Origin: Ensifer sp. USDA 6670
GTDB lineage: Bacteria; Pseudomonadota; Alphaproteobacteria; Rhizobiales; Rhizobiaceae
Direction of reading: 5' to 3'
Length of the DNA: 64,000 bases
Assembly (NCBI GenBank): GCA_000421085.1
Contig: ATWE01000007.1
Span: 1 to 64,000 of the forward strand
The notes beneath the pieces were generated by a model, which was given only the letters and a program-made list of their open reading frames with translations, made no database searches and was not told the DNA's origin. Positions 7,045 through 16,645 of the stretch are shown piece after piece (the stretch's first letter is position 1; each line of letters opens with the position of its first letter). Position numbers and translations under genes: made by a program.

Positions 7045-9498
7045 TCAGAACAGTCCGTTGGAGCCGGAGGTTACTGCCTGGTTGGCCTGCGGCGAGGTTC
7101 TCAATATTTCTTCCGGCGGTGCATATTCGTCGAGGTCGCCGATGACCGAGAAGGTGTCCGCAGGGCCGGTGCCCGGCTTGAAGGCTTCGATGATCGTGTC
7201 CCGCTCGCCCTCGACGGCCGCCATGCCGGTCTTGCGGTTGACGGGAATGAGGCTCATGCCTTCCGGCACCACGAACTTGCCGGGACGGGTACCCTCCACG
7301 GCCTTCTGCATGAAGGCGTTGAAGATCGGTGCCGACAGGCCGCCGCCGGTCGCCCCGCGACCGAGCGGTGCCGGATCGTCGAAGCCTAGATAGAGCCCCG
7401 CGACGAGGTCGGGAGTGTAACCCACGAACCAAGCGTCCTTCTCGTCATTGGTCGTGCCGGTCTTGCCCGCGACGGGGCGATCGAGCTTGATCTTGCCTGC
7501 CGCGGTCCCCCGCGCGACGACGCCTTCCATCATGGAAGTGATCTGGTAGGAGGTCATCGGATCGAGGACCTGCTCACGATTGTCGATCAGCACCGGTTCT
7601 TCCTGAGCGTCCCAATCGTCGGCATTGCAATTCTCGCAGGCCCGGTCCTCGTGGCGGAAGATGGTCTTGCCGTAACGGTCCTGAATCCGGTCGATCAGCG
7701 ACGGCTTGATCTGCTTGCCGCCATTGGCGATGACGGCATAGGCGGAAACGAGACGCAGCACCGTCGTTTCGCCGGAACCGAGCGACATCGCAAGAAGCGG
7801 TGCCATCTTGTCGTAGATCCCGAAACGTTCGGCATATTCGGCGACGATGTTCATGCCCAGGTCGTTGGCAAGCCGGACCGTCATCAGGTTGCGCGATTTT
7901 TCGATGCCGAGGCGGAGCGTCGACGGTCCGGCAGAGCCGCCGCCGTAGTTTTCGGGCCGCCAGACCTGACCGCCCGCGACGATCTCGATGGGCGCATCCA
8001 GAATGACCGATGCCGGCGTATAGCCGTTGTCGAGGGCGGCCGCGTAGACGAAGGGCTTGAAGGCGGAACCGGGCTGGCGCATCGCCTGCGTCGCTCGGTT
8101 GAACTCGGACTGTCCGTAGGAGAACCCGCCGACCATCGCCAGCACGCGGCCGGTATGCGGGTCCATCGCGACCAATCCGCCCTGAACCTTCGGCGGCTGG
8201 CGCAGCCGGTATTCGCCGGGCTCCTCCAGCGGCTCGACATAGACGACGTCGCCCGGCCCGAAGACCTCCTCCGGCGACTTGGCGCTCTTGCGTTTTCCGC
8301 CCGCGGAGCGATAGGCCCACTGCATGTTCTTGGCGGCAATACGCCCGGTCACCCGTTCAGGCACGATCTTGCCCGAGACTTCCTTGTCCGGCTGGATGCC
8401 GATTTCGGCGCCTTCGCTATCGACCGAGAGCACGACCGCCAGTTTCCATTCCGGCACGTCGCTGAGCATGGGGATCTTGCTCAGCGGCTCGCCCCAGTCG
8501 CCGCCGATCTCGATCGTCTTCACCGGACCGTGGAAACCCCGCCGCTCGTCGTAGCTCAAAAGCCCGTCCTGAAGCGCCTTGCGTGCCGCAATCTGCAGCC
8601 GCGGGTCCAGCGACGTACGGACGGAAAGTCCGCCCTCGTAAAGGGCCTTGTCGCCGTATTTCTGGATGATCTGGCGACGCACTTCCTCGGCGAAGAAGTC
8701 GGAGGCAAAGAGGTGCGCGCCGCCGCGGCGCGGCTTGACGCCGAGCGGTTGCTGCTTTGCCTCCTCGCCGTCAGCCTTGGTGACGTAACCATTTTCGACC
8801 ATCCGATCGATCACCCAGTTGCGGCGCTCGATCGCAGCCTCGACCTTGCGGAACGGGTGATAATTGGCCGGCCCCTTGGGCAGGGCCGCAAGATAGGCGG
8901 TCTCGGCAATCGTCAGTTCCGTCACCGACTTGTCGAAATAGGTCAGCGCCGCCCCGGCGATGCCGTAGGAATTCAGCCCGAAGAAAATCTCGTTGAGATA
9001 GAGCTCGAGAATGCGGTCCTTGCTGTAGGCCTGTTCGATGCGGAAGGAGAGGATTGCTTCCTTGATCTTGCGATCTAGCGTCTGGTCGGAGCTCAGAAGG
9101 AAATTCTTGGCGACCTGCTGTGTGATCGTCGACGCGCCGACCGGGCGCCGACCGGAGCCGAAATTCTGCAGGTTTACGGCGATGGCGCGCGCAAGCCCCG
9201 TCACGTCGATGCCGGGATGCTGGTAGAAGTTCTTGTCTTCCGCCGAGATGAATGCGGCCTTGACGCGATCGGGTATTGCCTGAATGGGCAGATACAGCCG
9301 GCGCTCGCGCGCATATTCGGCCATCAACGCGCCGTTACCCGCATGGAAGCGCGTCGTCACCGGCGGTGCATAATTGGCCAGCACCTCGTAATCGGGCAGG
9401 TCCTTCGTGATGGCGCCAAGATAGATCGCGACGGCCGCGGCTGTGCCAAGCAGCAGAAACGCGCCAATGCCGAAAAAATATCCAATCAGTCTGATCAT
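7045..9498 (-). CDS. mrcA: penicillin-binding protein 1A (bifunctional murein synthase)
   Basis: This 817-residue inner-membrane protein has one N-terminal membrane anchor (about 3-30). A GT51 transglycosylase domain follows (about 50-230, EDKNFYQHPG at 87-96 with the catalytic Glu), then a linker domain (about 320-430) and a penicillin-binding transpeptidase domain. Active-site motifs are SAFK near residue 478, SRN (EKSRNLMTV) and KTGTT near 676. It polymerises lipid II and crosslinks glycan strands. It is flanked on the same strand by the amidase upstream (363-base gap) and prfB downstream, so a pairing with murein turnover is plausible but separate promoters are likely. Confidence 0.95.
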   Translation of the reverse strand: MIRLIGYFFGIGAFLLLGTAAAVAIYLGAITKDLPDYEVLANYAPPVTTRFHAGNGALMAEYARERRLYLPIQAIPDRVKAAFISAEDKNFYQHPGIDVTGLARAIAVNLQNFGSGRRPVGASTITQQVAKNFLLSSDQTLDRKIKEAILSFRIEQAYSKDRILELYLNEIFFGLNSYGIAGAALTYFDKSVTELTIAETAYLAALPKGPANYHPFRKVEAAIERRNWVIDRMVENGYVTKADGEEAKQQPLGVKPRRGGAHLFASDFFAEEVRRQIIQKYGDKALYEGGLSVRTSLDPRLQIAARKALQDGLLSYDERRGFHGPVKTIEIGGDWGEPLSKIPMLSDVPEWKLAVVLSVDSEGAEIGIQPDKEVSGKIVPERVTGRIAAKNMQWAYRSAGGKRKSAKSPEEVFGPGDVVYVEPLEEPGEYRLRQPPKVQGGLVAMDPHTGRVLAMVGGFSYGQSEFNRATQAMRQPGSAFKPFVYAAALDNGYTPASVILDAPIEIVAGGQVWRPENYGGGSAGPSTLRLGIEKSRNLMTVRLANDLGMNIVAEYAERFGIYDKMAPLLAMSLGSGETTVLRLVSAYAVIANGGKQIKPSLIDRIQDRYGKTIFRHEDRACENCNADDWDAQEEPVLIDNREQVLDPMTSYQITSMMEGVVARGTAAGKIKLDRPVAGKTGTTNDEKDAWFVGYTPDLVAGLYLGFDDPAPLGRGATGGGLSAPIFNAFMQKAVEGTRPGKFVVPEGMSLIPVNRKTGMAAVEGERDTIIEAFKPGTGPADTFSVIGDLDEYAPPEEILRTSPQANQAVTSGSNGLF

Positions 9499-9861
9499 CA
9501 GTCAGGTACCGGTATCTTATTATCGTCCCATTGCGAGGTCGCCGAATGCCCGAACGCTCGTTTTCCGCGAAGAAAGCCGACCCCGCCAAACTCTTCCAAA
9601 GAAATCGTCTGGCATTTGCAGTTATACGCGTTTGGGCTCCCTCTTATGGCCAGGAACCTGAAGCATCAACACCGTTTCCCAACAAATCGGGACGCCCTCC
9701 CCCTAAGGGGCCCGGATTGTGAGTAAAATAGGGCTGTTATCGGATTATACAGTGCGCATCTGCTGAAAAGCATATCGCTGTTACCGGCTCGACACAAATC
9801 ACATCCCCACTCGGTGGCGTCGGACGGGACGAAATCAGCGATCCCGGAACGCCCAGCGCAC
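9499..9861. other. gap between amidase and PBP1A genes
   Basis: This 363-base stretch has no convincing gene on either strand; short frames here lack start signals and family features. It holds a CCCCCTAAGGGG inverted repeat near 9700-9712. It must include the 3' end of the amidase transcript and the PBP1A promoter, but I cannot mark either confidently. Confidence 0.5.
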
Positions 9862-11094
9862 TCAACCGCCGTTTGCAACCGCGGTGTTCCGGTATCGCTG
9901 CACGGCGTCTGCAAGCAGCGTGGATACCTTCTTTCTCCATTCCGCATCGAGCAGTTGCTTCTCATCTTCCTTGTTCGACAGGAAGCCGAGCTCAAGCAGC
10001 ACCGAGGGCACATCCGGCGCCTGCAGGACCCGGAACCCCGCATGGCGGTGCGGATTGTTGATCAGCTTGATCTGCCCTTCGAACGAGGAAATGACGCTTC
10101 GGGCGAGATTGACCGAGAAGGCCTGCGTTTCGCGGCGGGTGAGATCGATGAGGATGTCCGCGACTTCCGCCGGCTCGCTTTCAAGCGGAATCCCGGCAAT
10201 CTCGTCGGAGAGATTCTCGCGTGCAGCAAGATCAGCCGCAAGGTGGTCGGACGCCTTGTCGGAGATCGTGTAGACCGTGGCGCCGCGAATATCCTTTTGC
10301 CGCAATGTGTCGGCGTGAACCGAAATGAACAGGTTGGAGCCTCGCTGGCGTGCGATCTGCACGCGTTGAGGCAGCGAGAGAAATTCGTCGCGGTCCCGCG
10401 TCAGAAACGCCTCGATGCCGGGTTCGTGATTGAGCCGTTCCACCAGCTCCTTCGCGAAGGCCAGGGTCAGATGCTTCTCTTCGGTTTTCGTGACGCCGCC
10501 GATCGCACCGGTATCGATTCCGCCATGTCCGGCATCTATCGCAACCACGAATACGCCGGCCTTCGGGGGCGGCGCCGCGGCCGGCCGGTCGGTCTTGGCG
10601 GAGGGCACCGTGCCTGTCCACTGCTGCTCGGCCAGGAGCTTGTCAAAGCGGTCCTGGCCGATCCTTTCCGAGTCGAGCACGAGGCGAAAGCCCTTCCCGT
10701 CCTCCACCGGCTTCACTTCCGCATGGGTCACCTCCGTCGGCCCCTTGGCGGAGAGCACAAGCCGCGATGCTCCTGCCCCCATTCCGCCATATCGGATGGC
10801 GTCGAACAACCCGCGAGGCTGCAGGCTCTCCGGCTTCAGTCCGAACGACGTTTCCGGCAGGTCGACGATGACGCGAAAGGGATTGGCGACGTAGTGGATC
10901 GAGAAGGCCGGCTCGCGATCGAATTCGATGACCAGGCGCGTGCGGGCATCGTCGCCGGCAATCCGCGCGGCATAGGCGAGGAGAGGCACCGGCTCGCCGG
11001 CACGCACGCCTGCCACGGGTGACAAGAGGAGCAAAACGGCACCAAAGGCAGCGACGAGCATGCGCATGCCGCGATGACACCCGATCGCCTTCAT
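9862..11094 (-). CDS. amiC: N-acetylmuramoyl-L-alanine amidase, AMIN plus Amidase_3
   Basis: This periplasmic Zn amidase of about 410 residues cleaves the bond between muramic acid and stem peptide during cell separation. A signal peptide (MRMLVAAFGAVLLLLSPVAG then VRA) is followed by an AMIN domain (about 40-150, cell-wall targeting; ends FRLVLDSERIG). A Pro/Ala linker and the Amidase_3 domain (about 190-400) come next. Zn ligands are in VVAIDAGHGG, E in the HLTLAFAKELVERL region, FISVHADT, and the catalytic Glu in LLELGFLSNKEDE. The start is uncertain: ATG 11094 or ATG 11067 (which puts the signal peptide right at the N-terminus). Activation by EnvC/LytM partners is expected from the family. 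Confidence 0.92.
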   Translation of the reverse strand: MKAIGCHRGMRMLVAAFGAVLLLLSPVAGVRAGEPVPLLAYAARIAGDDARTRLVIEFDREPAFSIHYVANPFRVIVDLPETSFGLKPESLQPRGLFDAIRYGGMGAGASRLVLSAKGPTEVTHAEVKPVEDGKGFRLVLDSERIGQDRFDKLLAEQQWTGTVPSAKTDRPAAAPPPKAGVFVVAIDAGHGGIDTGAIGGVTKTEEKHLTLAFAKELVERLNHEPGIEAFLTRDRDEFLSLPQRVQIARQRGSNLFISVHADTLRQKDIRGATVYTISDKASDHLAADLAARENLSDEIAGIPLESEPAEVADILIDLTRRETQAFSVNLARSVISSFEGQIKLINNPHRHAGFRVLQAPDVPSVLLELGFLSNKEDEKQLLDAEWRKKVSTLLADAVQRYRNTAVANGG

Positions 11095-11854
11095 GGAACA
11101 CAGCCTAGTTGCCGAACGCTTCACCTGAACCCCCGCATCCATCCAATCAATGTACCGACAAAGGTCTCCCCGGCACCCCTTATCTGCCCCCCAACCAATG
11201 AACCCTCAGGGTTAACCAAAGCTTGACACGGGGGCCGCCGCTCCGCCCCGTCAGCCGGCACTGTCTTCCCCTGAAGGTCCGGTTACACCCGCGCAAGCGA
11301 ATCGATCAATATTGTGGCGGCAAAGGCTTTTCCCTTGCCAATGTGACATGGAAAACATAAAAGCGTCACAAGGAGAAAGTGTTGACGGGATAGAATCGTC
11401 GGCCGGGCAGCCGGAGCTTTTAGACGAGCTTTGGCGCCAGGGAGTGATCGAGCCGGAACAACCGGTTGCAACCGTATCAAGCTTCCGCGGCCGCAGGAAT
11501 TCATCCGCCGTCGCCGCATTTCCTCCTCCGTATACTGGTTCGCAAATTTCCGGCGGTGGCCGGAGTTCTTGATGGTGAATTTCACCGGATGCCCGCAAGC
11601 GGGCGCATTCATCGGGCCTCTTCCAGAGGTCCAGGACATTGGCATTCTTGTTTGGTCTTTGATGTGACACAGCAGTATCGGTCAGAAGTAGGGCGGCCCC
11701 GGAACCTTGGCGTTCCGGCTGCCGTCTGGCTGCTGCACCATCGCTTGCGCCAAACAGGACCTTTCATATCCGGCGCAGCCTCCGACGTCTTCGACAGCCT
11801 TCTTGAAAAAGGCAATTTGTCTGTCGTCCCGCCGCGCCGAGGAGCACAGCTTAG
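11095..11854. promoter_or_regulatory. long amiC/rne divergent intergenic region with rne leader
   Basis: About 760 bases separate the divergent amidase and RNase E genes. No frame here is convincing as a gene. CTTGAC occurs near 11223 without a good -10. A CGGTTGCAACCG palindrome lies near 11464, and runs of CCTCCTCC and GCCGGTGGCC-like GC clusters fill the proximal half. RNase E mRNAs in bacteria commonly have long leaders that RNase E itself cleaves for autoregulation; a similar role here is inference. Confidence 0.4.
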
Positions 11855-14623
11855 ATGGCAGAGAAAATGCTTATCGATGCGTCTCACTCAGAGGAGACGC
11901 GCGTCGTTGTCGTACGCGGGAACCGCATAGAAGAATTCGATTTCGAATCGGAACATAAGAAGCAGATCCGCGGCAATATCTACCTGGCGAAGGTAACCAG
12001 AGTGGAGCCGTCGCTACAGGCGGCCTTCGTCGATTACGGTGGCAATCGCCACGGGTTTCTGGCCTTTGCCGAAATCCATCCCGACTACTACCAGATCCCC
12101 CTCGCCGATCGGCAGGCCCTGTTGAAGGCGGAAGCCGAAGAGGCTCGCCGCGACGATGACGAGCCGAACGACACCGTGGCGGAACAGAAATTCGCGCCGG
12201 CTGGCGATACGGTTGCGGAAGTCGTGGCACAGGCCGAAGCCGCCGAGGCAGCCGGAGAAGCCGCCGAGGCCGCTGCTGAGAAGCCCAAGGCCAAGCCGAA
12301 GCGTACCCGTCGCGCGAAGCCGAAGGCCGGCGAAGAGCCCGTGGCGCCTGAAAGCGGCCCCTCGGAAGACGGCGAAGGCGACAAGAACGAAATGGCCGCG
12401 GTGGTCGATACCGACTCGATCTCCGAGGATATCGACGCGCGCCGTCAGCGTGACGACGACGATGACGACGACAATCACGATGGCGAAAAGGAAATCATCG
12501 AATCCGTCGGCGCCGAAGATGCCATGGAAGAGGTGGCGGATCGTCATATCCGCAAGCCGCGCAAGCAATACCGCATCCAGGAAGTGATCAAGCGCCGGCA
12601 GATCCTGCTGGTGCAGGTCGCGAAGGAAGAGCGCGGTAACAAGGGTGCAGCACTCACGACCTATCTTTCGCTCGCCGGCCGCTACTCCGTTCTCATGCCG
12701 AACACGGCGCGTGGCGGCGGCATTTCGCGCAAGATCACGAACCTGCAGGACCGCAAGCGTCTGAAGGAGATCGCCCGCGGCCTCGACGTGCCGCAGGGGA
12801 TGGGTGTGATCCTGCGCACCGCCGGAGCCAATCGCACGAAAGTCGAGATCAAGCGCGACTTCGAATATCTCATGCGCCTGTGGGAGAACGTCCGGACGCT
12901 GACGCTGAACTCGACTGCCCCCTGCCTCGTCTACGAGGAGGGCAGCCTTATCAAGCGATCGATCCGCGACCTCTACAACAAGGACATCAGCGAGATCGTC
13001 GTTTCGGGCGAGGAAGGCTACAAGGAAGCCAAGGGCTTCATGAAGATGCTGATGCCGAGCCACGCGAAGGTCGTGCAGCCCTATCGCGACGTGCATCCGA
13101 TCTTCTCGCGCTCCGGCATCGAAGCCCAGCTCGATCGCATGCTGCAGCCGCAGGTGACGCTGAAGTCGGGCGGCTACATCATCATCAACCAGACCGAAGC
13201 TCTCGTTTCCATCGACGTGAACTCCGGTCGCTCGACGCGCGAGCACTCGATCGAGGATACGGCTCTCCAGACGAATCTCGAGGCTGCCGAGGAAGTAGCG
13301 CGGCAATTGCGCCTTCGCGACCTTGCCGGCCTGATCGTGATCGACTTCATCGACATGGAAGAAAAGCGGAACAACCGCTCTGTCGAGAAGAAGCTCAAGG
13401 ATTGCCTCAAGAACGATCGGGCCCGTATCCAGGTCGGCCGCATCTCGCATTTCGGCCTCCTCGAAATGTCCCGCCAGCGCATCCGCGCCTCGGTGCTGGA
13501 AAGCACGATGCAGACCTGCCCGCACTGCAATGGCACGGGCCATATTCGCTCGCAATCCTCCGTCGCCCTGCATGTCCTGCGCGGCATCGAGGAGCATCTG
13601 CTCAAGAACACCACGCACGACATCAGCGTGCGGACGACACCCGATATCGCGCTTTACCTGCTCAATCAGAAGCGCAGTTCGATCACGGATTACGAACAGC
13701 GCTTCGGTGTCTCCATCTTCATCGAAGCGGACGCCCATGTCGGTGCGCAGCACTTCGCGATCGATCGCGGTGAACCGGTCGAGAACCCGGTGAGGATCGA
13801 CCAGATCCTGCAGTTCGAGCCGGAGCCGGAAGACGAAGAAGAGGTCCTCATCGAGGAGGAGTCCGACGAAGAGGAAGCGGAAGAGATTGCTGCCGAGCGT
13901 CAGGACCAGAAAAAGGGGCAGGCCGACGAACAAGGCGGGCGCAAGCGCAAGCGTCGTCGCCGCCGGCGCGGCAAGGGTGCGGGTCAGGGCGCGGACGAAG
14001 CCTTTGCCGACGCCGCCGACGCGGCTGAGGACGAGACCGGCGACGAAGGCGCCGTGGACGATGCCGAAGATGAAGGCGACGCTACGGATGCCCTGAATGG
14101 CGATAGCGAGCAGAAGCGCAAGCGTCGCCGCCGCGGCAAGCGTGGTGGCCGCCGCAGTCGTCAGGACGAACTGGCTGAAGCCGAAGGCGAGACCGGTATG
14201 GCGGCAGAAGCCGGCGAAGGGGCCGTCGACGACGCAGGGGCGGAAGCGCCTCCAGCCGCGGCAGCCGAGGAGACGTCACCGGATATCGCGGCAGCCGCTG
14301 CCGTCGAGGCAGCAGCCGAGGAGCCGAAACCGGCAAAACCCCGGCGCAGCCGCAAGAAAGCAGTCAAGGCCGAGGAGCCGGCCGAGAGTGTCGACGAAGT
14401 AGCCGAGAAGGCCGTCGAGGCCCAACCCGAGGCAGCCGAAGCCGCTCCTGAGGCCGTGGAGGAAGCTGTTGCCGATCTGGAAGGCGCAAAGCCTGCGCGC
14501 GCAAACCGGGATCTGTCGGCGATCGCTACCGAGCCGGTCGTGACGTCCAGCAAGGGCGAGGGCGAAGAGGAGCCGACAAAACCCAAAAAGGGCGGCTGGT
14601 GGCAGCGCCGCGGTTTCTTCTAA
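11855..14623 (+). CDS. rne: ribonuclease E
   Basis: This 922-residue endoribonuclease is the scaffold of the RNA degradosome. The N-terminus has an S1 RNA-binding domain split by a long acidic, Ala- and Lys-rich insertion (about residues 90-235), a typical alphaproteobacterial feature. The catalytic 5'-sensor/RNase H/DNase I-like core follows (about 240-560, with IVIDFIDME and SIDVNSGRSTREHS carrying Mg ligands). The Zn-link CPHCNGTGH comes after (about 553). The C-terminal third is low complexity: acidic blocks, Arg-rich patches KRKRRRRRRG and KRKRRRRGKRGGRRSR for RNA or partner binding, ending GGWWQRRGFF. Start ATG 11855 gives the family N-terminus MAEKMLIDAS. A strong terminator follows the stop. 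Confidence 0.97.
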   Translation: MAEKMLIDASHSEETRVVVVRGNRIEEFDFESEHKKQIRGNIYLAKVTRVEPSLQAAFVDYGGNRHGFLAFAEIHPDYYQIPLADRQALLKAEAEEARRDDDEPNDTVAEQKFAPAGDTVAEVVAQAEAAEAAGEAAEAAAEKPKAKPKRTRRAKPKAGEEPVAPESGPSEDGEGDKNEMAAVVDTDSISEDIDARRQRDDDDDDDNHDGEKEIIESVGAEDAMEEVADRHIRKPRKQYRIQEVIKRRQILLVQVAKEERGNKGAALTTYLSLAGRYSVLMPNTARGGGISRKITNLQDRKRLKEIARGLDVPQGMGVILRTAGANRTKVEIKRDFEYLMRLWENVRTLTLNSTAPCLVYEEGSLIKRSIRDLYNKDISEIVVSGEEGYKEAKGFMKMLMPSHAKVVQPYRDVHPIFSRSGIEAQLDRMLQPQVTLKSGGYIIINQTEALVSIDVNSGRSTREHSIEDTALQTNLEAAEEVARQLRLRDLAGLIVIDFIDMEEKRNNRSVEKKLKDCLKNDRARIQVGRISHFGLLEMSRQRIRASVLESTMQTCPHCNGTGHIRSQSSVALHVLRGIEEHLLKNTTHDISVRTTPDIALYLLNQKRSSITDYEQRFGVSIFIEADAHVGAQHFAIDRGEPVENPVRIDQILQFEPEPEDEEEVLIEEESDEEEAEEIAAERQDQKKGQADEQGGRKRKRRRRRRGKGAGQGADEAFADAADAAEDETGDEGAVDDAEDEGDATDALNGDSEQKRKRRRRGKRGGRRSRQDELAEAEGETGMAAEAGEGAVDDAGAEAPPAAAAEETSPDIAAAAAVEAAAEEPKPAKPRRSRKKAVKAEEPAESVDEVAEKAVEAQPEAAEAAPEAVEEAVADLEGAKPARANRDLSAIATEPVVTSSKGEGEEEPTKPKKGGWWQRRGFF

Positions 14624-14633
14624 GAAGCAAAGA

Positions 14634-14663
14634 AAAAAAGCCCGGAGCGATCCGGGCTTTTTT
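14634..14663 (+). terminator. intrinsic terminator of rne
   Basis: AGCCCGGA-GCGA-TCCGGGCT forms an 8-bp stem with a tetraloop, followed by six T residues and preceded by an A-run. It lies about 10-40 bases after the rne stop. The A-run upstream could also let it work on the minus strand. Confidence 0.92.
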
Positions 14664-14789
14664 CATAGCTGGGCCGCGTTGCGGCTCAGGTGTGAGCTGC
14701 CCCTTTGAAAACTCCGCGCTTTCCGAACGGAAAGCCGCACACACTCTTCCTCATCCGGCACTATACTCTCCCGCAGGGAGGACAAGGCC

Positions 14790-15005
14790 ATGCACAAGTT
14801 CACAGTCATCGTTACGGAAGAGTTCGAAGCCGACACCGCCGAGGAGGCCGCCCTGCTCATGTATCAGCAACTGACCAACGGGCCGGCCCCTCTGCATTAT
14901 TCGGTCACGGATGAAACGAAGATTGCAACCAGCCTGACACTTGACCGGAAAAAGGCAGATGAATTTGCCAGTGTCGATCACACTGCAGACCCCGGCAATT
15001 GGTAA
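14790..15005 (+). CDS. small conserved-looking protein, unknown function
   Basis: This 71-residue acidic protein (MHKFTVIVTEEFEADTAEEA) has a beta-alpha pattern with no signal peptide or membrane segment. A strong SD (GGGAGGAC) lies 9 bases before ATG 14790, and codon usage is normal, so it is probably expressed. The EEFEADTAEEAALLMYQQL segment looks like one amphipathic helix. I do not recognise a family. It sits between the rne terminator and a palindromic repeat, so it is likely monocistronic. Confidence 0.75.
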   Translation: MHKFTVIVTEEFEADTAEEAALLMYQQLTNGPAPLHYSVTDETKIATSLTLDRKKADEFASVDHTADPGNW

Positions 15006-15098
15006 AATCCGGCGTAACTACCCGCGCGGAAGGCAACCTTTGCGCGTCTCATAAGACGCGCGGCGCTGTAAGAATTTTTCGGCGGGCTGCAATCTCTC

Positions 15099-15217
15099 CT
15101 CATCTCATCTCTGTGCTTGTCACAGAGATCCAGCAGCGCCGCGTCTGCGGCGCGGGAAGCGTTCTTTCAGCCCAAGGACTTGGTCTGGCTGGATTCCTGT
15201 GACAAGCACAGGAATGA
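15099..15217. repeat. composite palindromic intergenic repeat (three hairpins)
   Basis: Two arms of about 31 bases are inverted copies of each other with four mismatches. Each arm holds its own 9-bp perfect palindrome: ATCTCTGTG/CACAGAGAT at 15107-15129 and ATTCCTGTG/CACAGGAAT at 15193-15215. A GCGCCGC/GCGGCGC hairpin lies between them (15136-15153), and CCAAG/CTTGG follows. The structure fits the rhizobial intergenic mosaic element class. It ends about 45 bases from the stop of the broken aminotransferase gene. Confidence 0.65.
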
Positions 15218-15261
15218 GGAAATCAAACAAGTGTCGCGGGCGGCCCGAATCTCGATACGCC

Positions 15262-16418
15262 TTAGGCGAGCCAACGCGCAATGCGGTTCATCGCCTCCTC
15301 CATCTCGGTAGCCGCGCCCGCATAGGAAAAGCGCATGGTGCGATGCCCTTCGACGGGATCGAAGTCGAAGCCGGGCGTTGCCGCAACGTCGATCTCGGCC
15401 AGCATCCGACGGGCGAAGGCCATGCTGTCATTGGTGAAGCGGCTGACATCCGCATAGGCGTAAAATGCGCCGTCCATCGGCGAGGCGATCGAAAAGCCGA
15501 TCTGCGGCAGCCGTTCGAGCAGCAATGCCCGGTTCGCGGCATAGGCGCGCTTGTAGCCGTCAAGCTCCTCATGCGCGCCGAGAGCCGCCTCCGCGGCAAT
15601 CTGTGATAGCTCCGGCGGCGAGATATAGAGGCTCTGCGCAATGCGCTCGAAGGCACGCACTCGCCCCTCGGGCAGAACCATCCAGCCAATGCGCCAACCG
15701 GTCATACAGTAATATTTGGAGAATGAGTTGATCACGACGGCGTCGTCGGCGACTTCAAGTGCCGTCGTCTCCTCCCCGGCGAAAGTAAGGCCGTGATAGA
15801 TCTCATCGGAAATGAAGGCGATCGAGTGGTCCCGGCAATAATCGGCGAGCGCCTTCAGCTGCGCCTTGGCGGTCACCGTCCCGTCGGGTTCGCGGGGCTT
15901 GCGAGAAGCACGCCCTTCAGCGGTCTTCCGCCACGTGCCGCAACACGCTCGATGCTGTCCGGGGTCAAAGTGAACCCGGCCTCGGCATTGGCTTCGATCT
16001 CGACCACTTCGAGGCCGAGCGCGGCCATGATGTTGCGATAGGCGGGATAGCCCGGGCGGGCGATGGCCACGCGATCGCCCGGATCGAACAGGGCGAGAAA
16101 AGCGAGATTGAACCCGGCCGATGATCCGGTCGTCACCGCAATTCGCCGCGGATCGAGTGTGATGCCGTGCCGGCTGTGATAGTGAGCGGCAATCGCCCTC
16201 TTCAAGGCGAGTGTCCCAAGAGCGTCCGTATAGCCGAGCCGACCGTGATCGAGCGCCCGCCTTGCTGCATCGAGTGCAGCTTTCGGCGCCGGATGCGCGG
16301 GCTGACCGACCGCCATGGATATGACCGGGTGGCCGGAATCGCGCCGCTGCGTGGCTTCGGCCAGCACATCCATGGCGTGGAACGGCTCGACTGCGCTGCG
16401 TTTCGACATCTGTGCCAA
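15262..16418 (-). pseudogene. PLP-dependent class I/II aminotransferase, single frameshift
   Basis: Two adjacent frames together make a complete fold-type I aminotransferase of about 385 residues. The first (16418-15873, 181 codons) runs through the N-terminal half to SPANPTG and then stops. The second (15876-15262) resumes with TAKAQLKALADYCRDHSIAFISDEIYHGL, including SFSKYYCMTGWRIGW with the PLP lysine and an Arg-containing C-terminus. Adding one base within GGGACGG near 15885-15890 restores the reading NPTGTVTAKAQL. The frames overlap as GTGA. Either the gene is inactivated or the base call is wrong; a split functional pair is unlikely because the break is inside the conserved NPTG motif. 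Substrate (probably an aromatic or aspartate-type amino acid) is unknown. Confidence 0.85.
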
Positions 16419-16645
16419 TGACTGGTCCTCACGAGTTTCTCGATGCCCTTTGCCCCATCGCTCACGGCTTCACAAGTCCGCGAACGCCGCAATTCGGCCC
16501 ATTTTGCCGTTTCGTTTGCCCCCGCCACGTCCTATGCTTCAACCAATCGGCGCAAGCCGGGACTTGTCGTCGTCTTCAAACTGGCGCATTGACGCAAGCG
16601 TGCGGACTCCACGACCGACATAGAACAGCAGACCACGAGGAAAGA

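Noticed and set aside
11348..11572. A 74-codon frame MENIKASQGESVDG in the rne leader
   Set aside because: There is no clear SD and no domain, and the overlapping minus frame is equally long. It is kept as possible leader RNA only.
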